A stretch of 16,053 bases of DNA from JAFGDH01 sp964447525 (GTDB taxonomy: Archaea; Aenigmatarchaeota; Aenigmatarchaeia; QMZP01; QMZT01). A model generated the notes under the pieces. It was not told the origin of the DNA, ran no database searches, and saw only the letters and a list, made by a program, of their open reading frames with translations. The stretch lies in the NCBI GenBank assembly GCA_964447525.1, contig CAYUSU010000034.1, positions 1-16,053 of the forward strand. Direction: 5' to 3'. Positions 12,244 through 16,053 of the stretch are shown here, piece by piece. The position numbers and the translations under genes were made by a program. Position 1 is the stretch's first letter. Each line of letters starts with the position of its first letter.

Positions 12244-13368
12244 ATGAAGAAAAAGGGGAACACGGTAACCAGGGAATTCATAATCATCATAGCCGTAATG
12301 TTCATGGCAATACTGGGAATAATTATGGTCTACCGAATGATGACCCCCAGTCTCGAAACAAGCCTCGAAGGAAGGGCTGAATGGACCTCAAGAGAGCTTT
12401 CTGTTTATATGAGCGGTCTTTCCGCGGCGGAGGAAGGACAGATCGACAAGAACCTCGGCGGGTTATTTGACATCGAAATCAAGTACAAGGGCGGAAGGAA
12501 TTACGAAATCAAGGTCACATCCTACAGGGAGCAGAAGGACTCACAGGGTTTCCTTGGTGGGTCATCAGGAAGCGCCGGGTCAACCAGAAATCTCCCCACC
12601 GGCCAGGCCATCGATATAGGAAGATCCGAGGGTGACGAGGAAGCCGGTGACTGGGTACCGTTCGTGGCGGAACTCGACGTTCCCAACGCACAACAAAAGG
12701 AAATACAGATAAACGGGGTGGAATTCATTTCTCTCACCAAGGCAAGGGGACAAAAAGTCAGGATAAACGCCCGGAACGAGTTGATCTTCTGCAAGGAGCC
12801 GACGGAAGAAGAGATAAAGGAAACGCTAGATTCAGAAACTCTCGGAATGGAAGGGGTCCACAATCCCAAGGCTCTTGTTAAGGCTCTTTGGTCACAGGAA
12901 ACGTCCTTCCACCATTGCGACGGTAATAACGTCGTAGTATCCGAAACAAATAATGTTGGGATAGGAATGATAGGTGAAGGAGTAGCAAAAGAGTATGGAT
13001 TCACTCTGGAAGACATGTATGACCCATTGTTTAATATGCGTGTCAGCATAATGAAACTGAAAAAGGACACGGAGATATTCAAGGATTACGGGGAAACAGA
13101 GCAGCTTCTGGTCGCTTATTACAACTGCGGAACAAAGATTCTTAATCTCGCCAGAGACCATTGTACGAAAGGCGAGGAGAAATGCTGGGAACTTATCTTG
13201 GGTGAGATAGGGCCAGATAAAGGGGCATGCACGAGGCTCGCTTCCGACGGGAGGCCGGAAACAGTCGTCCACGTGGAGAATGTCATGAAATATTATGAAA
13301 TGTTCAGGGATTCCGAATACAGGGATTGTTATTCACATCCTCTGGTATGCCGGGAGGGATATGTATGA
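12244..13368 (+). CDS. Membrane-anchored lytic-transglycosylase (SLT)-like protein
   Basis: This 374-residue protein has a basic start (MKKKG), one span at about 12-30, a pilin-like region to about 95, a Gly/Ser-rich linker at about 105-135, a strand-rich segment, then a lysozyme-like SLT domain at about 205-300. The domain shows HNPKALVKALWSQETSF with likely catalytic Glu219, NNVGIGMI at 236-243 where the family has GLMQI, DPLFNMRVSIMKLKKD at 260-275 matching the DPxxNIxxGxxYL helix, and LLVAYYNCG at 288-296 matching the AxAAYNAGP motif. In bacteria SLT enzymes cleave the MurNAc-GlcNAc bond of peptidoglycan. Extra cysteines (225, 295, 307, 314, 329, 362, 369) suit disulfides outside the cell. 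GGTG at 12235-12238 is a good ribosome site. The stop overlaps the next start as ATGA. Confidence 0.8.
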   Translation: MKKKGNTVTREFIIIIAVMFMAILGIIMVYRMMTPSLETSLEGRAEWTSRELSVYMSGLSAAEEGQIDKNLGGLFDIEIKYKGGRNYEIKVTSYREQKDSQGFLGGSSGSAGSTRNLPTGQAIDIGRSEGDEEAGDWVPFVAELDVPNAQQKEIQINGVEFISLTKARGQKVRINARNELIFCKEPTEEEIKETLDSETLGMEGVHNPKALVKALWSQETSFHHCDGNNVVVSETNNVGIGMIGEGVAKEYGFTLEDMYDPLFNMRVSIMKLKKDTEIFKDYGETEQLLVAYYNCGTKILNLARDHCTKGEEKCWELILGEIGPDKGACTRLASDGRPETVVHVENVMKYYEMFRDSEYRDCYSHPLVCREGYV

Positions 13369-13784
13369 AAGGGGTCGGGAAGATACTTTACCTCATGGTC
13401 GCAGCGGTCATTTTCACGGGCATAATTGCGACCGTCGCAACGACAATTTTCGCGGGGAATACCAGTTTCGATGCGGAAATGAAGGTGAGAAGCGATTCAT
13501 TAAAAGCGATTGAAGCGCTACACGCGGTTGAAAAATGCTTCTTCGAACGAAGCGGCGAGGGGAGCATCGTCACGGAAGAGTTCCTCAGGTTACACAAGAA
13601 CGAGGAAATAAAGAACGTCTGCGGGATCGAAAAACCTGACATAAAGGTGTATGTTCACGATATCGAAAGGGACATAAAATGGGATTTCCGCAAGTCTTTT
13701 GACGATCCTGATCATTCTTCATGGATTACGATCCGGTACCAGAACGGTGAATCAAACATGGGTAGGTTACATGTCAAGATATAG
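13365..13784 (+). CDS. Small membrane-anchored protein of the surface operon, unrecognised
   Basis: ATG 13365 overlaps the previous stop by four bases and has GGGAGG at 13352-13357 before it, so it is preferred over the open extension to 13326. The 139-residue product has a short start MKGVGK, one span at about 7-29, and a mostly helical and strand-mixed outer domain. Two cysteines, in EKCFFE near 57 and NVCGIE near 85, could pair. The middle contains a short helical region rich in Glu and Lys, then strands such as DIKVYVHDI and SWITIRYQNG. I recognise no family. The architecture matches its operon partners, so it is probably another subunit of the same assembly. Confidence 0.72.
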   Translation: MKGVGKILYLMVAAVIFTGIIATVATTIFAGNTSFDAEMKVRSDSLKAIEALHAVEKCFFERSGEGSIVTEEFLRLHKNEEIKNVCGIEKPDIKVYVHDIERDIKWDFRKSFDDPDHSSWITIRYQNGESNMGRLHVKI

Positions 13785-14769
13785 AAAAGCTAGCCTGACG
13801 CTGATGTCATTGGTGCTGATAGCGGCGGTATACCTATTCGTATTTTTCGCCGTCAACGAGATCAACCAGCTGAAAATCCTGAAGGTGAAGGGAGACCTGG
13901 AACTTTACATGAACATCGACGATCGGGGTTCGGAAATCCTTACGCTGGCGCAATCATCAGCGAAGGGGATTTCGTATCTCCGGATGTTCGCACTCATGGA
14001 ATCATCTTCCGTTCCGAAAGAAATGGACGTGACAAGGGACATCGAAAGTACCCTGAACAAAATAAAGGAACGCCTCGGTGATGACCATGATCTCGTGATA
14101 CGGGGAAGCGACAACGGCGACATATACGAGAACGGGATAGAGCCTCCTAAAACCGTAACGAGCAGTCTCGGAGGGGACATTGATATATTCTGGCCGACGG
14201 GTCCGGATTATAAGGCTTTAAACAGCGGTTACGGATGGAGAACGAATCCTCCCGGTCCTCATTTTGGAATAGATATAGATGTACCACTAGGTAGTCCGAT
14301 TTATTCGGCAACGGAAGGTACGGTTGTCGCTATCGATGATAGTGTGGAGGGTATAACGAATCTTGGAAAATACGTCAAGATCAACAGCGGAAATTATCAC
14401 TTCCGTTATGGTCATTTGAGCAAGATACTGGTAAAAGTCGGGCAAAAGGTGAAAAGAGGTGAAAAGATAGCCGAATCCGGGAGGACCGACGGCGGTAGCG
14501 GAAGGACGACCGGTCCGCATCTGCATTTCGAGGTAAGGGAGATAAAAGAAGGTAATAACCCCAACAACCCCCCTAAGGAAAATTATGTGGCTTTATGCCC
14601 TTATATCGGAAACCCTCCGAACTGTTACAAGGAATGTTATGATCCTTTGGACAAAACGATTTGCGGAAAACCGCCAGATTATTATGCAAGTTTCCAGATC
14701 AAAAGCAATGTCATGACCATCCCGTTACTGGGAGGGAGAAAAGGGAGTGCGGAGTTGTCTATATGGTAA
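13771..14769 (+). CDS. Membrane-anchored M23/LytM-type metallopeptidase
   Basis: This 332-residue protein overlaps its upstream neighbour by 14 bases and starts at ATG 13771, with AGGT just before it. It has a basic start, one span at about 10-28, a helical stalk to about 105, and an M23 domain at about 145-260. The domain is complete: HFGIDID gives zinc ligands His164 and Asp168, YGHL gives His215, and GPHLHFE gives His250 and the third ligand His252. Conserved glycines in YGWR, EGTVVAI and QKVKRGEKIAESG fit the family. Bacterial M23 enzymes cut peptide cross-bridges of peptidoglycan. A Cys-rich, Pro-rich tail (Cys276, 285, 289, 298) follows. The intact active site argues for a real hydrolase; the substrate in this organism is not known. 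Confidence 0.88.
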   Translation: MSRYRKASLTLMSLVLIAAVYLFVFFAVNEINQLKILKVKGDLELYMNIDDRGSEILTLAQSSAKGISYLRMFALMESSSVPKEMDVTRDIESTLNKIKERLGDDHDLVIRGSDNGDIYENGIEPPKTVTSSLGGDIDIFWPTGPDYKALNSGYGWRTNPPGPHFGIDIDVPLGSPIYSATEGTVVAIDDSVEGITNLGKYVKINSGNYHFRYGHLSKILVKVGQKVKRGEKIAESGRTDGGSGRTTGPHLHFEVREIKEGNNPNNPPKENYVALCPYIGNPPNCYKECYDPLDKTICGKPPDYYASFQIKSNVMTIPLLGGRKGSAELSIW

Positions 14770-15590
14770 GAAAAGGGTATGATTCACCGAGCATAGCGAT
14801 CCTTTCGGTAGCTTTGATTATAATAATGGTGATGGCGATAGCGGCGCTTTTCGGAATAAACGTCTATCAGCTCAGCAAAGGCTCCGCAAGCAAGCAACTT
14901 GACATATACCTTCTGAACAACGGCATGAAGGCTGCCAAACTTTACACCGAGCAGTCATTCAATTATTCCGTCATCCAGGCATTCTACGACAATGCAAAAA
15001 ACGGTGGTTATTCCGAAGGCGTCGATGAAGCATGGACCACCGAAACCCCTTCAATGGAAGATATCATTGATAATCTGGAGATATCTATAGAAAAGAACCT
15101 TTTACAATACACATCAGGTAAATTCATTTTCCTGGGAAGAAACATAGACATTCCAAATTTCAATAGTAACGAAATGGTAATAGCAAACAATGAAGGAATT
15201 GTAAAGGTATATGTTCAGAGCAGCAAAAGAATAAGATACGTCGAAACCGAGGAAGAGGAACTGGGCATATCGAAGATAGAGCTAAAGGCAAACGCGGACA
15301 TGACCGCAACTTTCCAGACGGAATACATCAATTTATACGAAGCCGGTAGGAAAGTCTTCGGGAAGATCTCCGGGAAGGATTGCAAGGATCTGGAAAAAGA
15401 CAAGAAAGTGTTAGAGGAAGAAGTTTCCGGTTTTGCTACGGTAGCCGAAGTGACTGAGAAAACAGAATCCGAAGACACATGCTCCGCTAAGATAAAGGTG
15501 ACGGTTACCGGAAACGAACAGATTCCGGTCTATGATAACGGTGTGAAATTCGTCCCAATGCGTCTCGTTTATTACGTCAGCATTGAATGA
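14763..15590 (+). CDS. Membrane-anchored protein of the surface operon, unrecognised
   Basis: ATG 14763 overlaps the M23 gene by seven bases and is preceded by GGAGT-type purine sequence. The open frame continues upstream to 14661, but that part is antisense in character and lies within the M23 gene. The 275-residue product has a basic start (MVRKGYDSPS), one span at about 11-32, and an outer region in which the first part is helical (about 40-120), followed by strands and a C-terminal beta-rich portion. A KG-Y junction gives a pilin-like look but lacks Glu at +5. Two cysteines sit near residues 233 and 251. I recognise no family. As last gene of the operon it is likely a structural or regulatory partner of the two hydrolase-like proteins. 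Confidence 0.72.
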   Translation: MVRKGYDSPSIAILSVALIIIMVMAIAALFGINVYQLSKGSASKQLDIYLLNNGMKAAKLYTEQSFNYSVIQAFYDNAKNGGYSEGVDEAWTTETPSMEDIIDNLEISIEKNLLQYTSGKFIFLGRNIDIPNFNSNEMVIANNEGIVKVYVQSSKRIRYVETEEEELGISKIELKANADMTATFQTEYINLYEAGRKVFGKISGKDCKDLEKDKKVLEEEVSGFATVAEVTEKTESEDTCSAKIKVTVTGNEQIPVYDNGVKFVPMRLVYYVSIE

Positions 15591-15637
15591 ATTCACCACT
15601 TTTAGACCTAAAAAACCTTTAAAAATCTGAATTTTGC

Positions 15638-15647
15638 TAATATATTA
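15638..15647 (+). promoter_or_regulatory. TATA-like box for alba
   Basis: TAATATATTA predicts a start near 15670 and a leader of about 22 nt holding GGAGGTG at 15680-15686, one of the strongest Shine-Dalgarno sequences in the window. TTTAAAAA at 15618-15625 is an alternative box. Confidence 0.4.
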
Positions 15648-15692
15648 TTAAAACCAGCGATTCAGCAAACCAGTTTATCGGAGGTGTAAGTT

Positions 15693-16025
15693 ATGACAGA
15701 AAAAGCAGAAACGCAGAAAGTTTCCAAAGAAAAGCAACCGGAAAGGAAAAAGGTAGGAGCAAACGATAACGTCGTTTTCGTCGGAAAGAAGCCTACGATG
15801 GCATACGTTCTTGCCGTGATAACCCAGTTCTCAGGTGGAGCCAAAGAGGTCCATCTCAAAGCAAGGGGCAATTCCATTTCAAGAGCCGTCGATGTCGCAG
15901 AAGTCGTGGGTAACAGGTTCGTTAGCGACTTAACCAAGAAAATAGGCATAGGCACGGAGAAAATGCACGGAGAAAGGGACGGAGATCTGAACGTATCGAC
16001 AATCCAGATAACACTCTCCAAGTAA
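15693..16025 (+). CDS. alba: Alba-family DNA/RNA-binding chromatin protein
   Basis: This 110-residue protein is Alba, a dimeric chromatin protein of archaea that also binds RNA. A charged N-terminal tail (residues 1-22, rich in Lys, Glu and Gln) precedes the core: DNVVFVGKKPTMAYVLAVIT at 25-44, with the paired lysines at 32-33 that correspond to the DNA-contacting lysines of Sulfolobus Alba, and HLKARGNSISRAVDVAEVV at 54-72. It ends with a final strand, STIQITLSK. The tail is longer than in Sulfolobus Alba and may bind nucleic acid or be modified. The gene has a strong Shine-Dalgarno and its own promoter, separate from the operon before it. Confidence 0.95.
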   Translation: MTEKAETQKVSKEKQPERKKVGANDNVVFVGKKPTMAYVLAVITQFSGGAKEVHLKARGNSISRAVDVAEVVGNRFVSDLTKKIGIGTEKMHGERDGDLNVSTIQITLSK

Positions 16026-16035
16026 ACGGGAGAAA

Positions 16036-16050
16036 GCAGCTTTTTGCTGC
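16036..16050 (+). terminator. Short hairpin after alba, possible terminator
   Basis: GCAGC at 16036-16040 and GCTGC at 16046-16050 form a 5-bp stem closed by five T. It starts ten bases past the alba stop. Whether a T-tract follows cannot be seen because the window ends at 16053. Confidence 0.4.
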
Positions 16051-16053
16051 AAC

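Noticed and set aside
12522..13082. A 186-codon minus-strand frame
   Set aside because: It is antisense to the SLT-like gene, rich in Ser and Pro as is typical of shadow frames, and has no promoter.
10763..15590. Bacterial contamination as the source of the SLT and M23 genes
   Set aside because: The operon shares composition, TATA-type promoters and small-gene style with flanking archaeal genes, and alba follows on the same contig after the gap. Only the 5' side is separated by N.
10763..15590. An archaellum or standard type IV pilus locus
   Set aside because: No assembly ATPase, membrane platform protein or prepilin peptidase gene is in the window, and most anchors lack Glu at +5, so only the pilin-like description is justified.

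Overview
The window is archaeal. Ribosomal protein L10e/uL16, clamp-loader small subunit RfcS, the chromatin protein Alba, an AK6/Fap7-type kinase and an archaeal GTP-dependent dephospho-CoA kinase domain all point that way. So do TATA-like boxes about 24-28 nt upstream of many start codons, which suggest leaderless mRNAs. The small membrane and pilin-like proteins, short intergenic spaces and tethered peptidoglycan-hydrolase-like domains suggest a DPANN-type lineage. That last step is inference; no single sequence feature fixes the phylum.

Layout. Positions 1-148 hold a GC-rich fragment of a GNAT-like gene that does not match the rest and may be foreign or chimeric. Positions 218-3425 carry a DUF5654-like membrane protein and a sugar-nucleotide module: a UDP-glucose 6-dehydrogenase on the minus strand, a divergent sugar nucleotidyltransferase fused to a ribbon-helix-helix domain, and a second nucleotidyltransferase. 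Positions 3433-8836 are mostly separately promoted housekeeping genes: CorA, L10e, a small membrane protein, a SpoIIM/DUF95 protein, an EamA transporter, a GNAT and RfcS. Positions 8964-9559 are an AT-rich stretch with two unrecognised ORFs that may be one frameshifted gene. Positions 9639-10640 encode an AK6/Fap7-like kinase fused to a dephospho-CoA kinase domain.

The most unusual part is 10763-15590. Three tiny single-membrane-span proteins come first, one with a good type IV prepilin signature and the first cut by a 100-N assembly gap. A five-gene, tightly packed or overlapping operon follows. All five products have an N-terminal membrane anchor and a predicted extracytoplasmic domain: a Cys-rich tandem-repeat protein, a lytic-transglycosylase (SLT)-like protein, a small anchored protein, an M23/LytM-type metallopeptidase with a complete set of metal and catalytic residues, and an anchored protein of unknown function. 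The combination suggests a surface apparatus of pilin-like proteins carrying two complementary murein-cleaving folds, in a lineage not expected to make murein. It could act on a bacterial neighbour or prey, on a host wall, or on a non-murein substrate. The window ends with the Alba gene.
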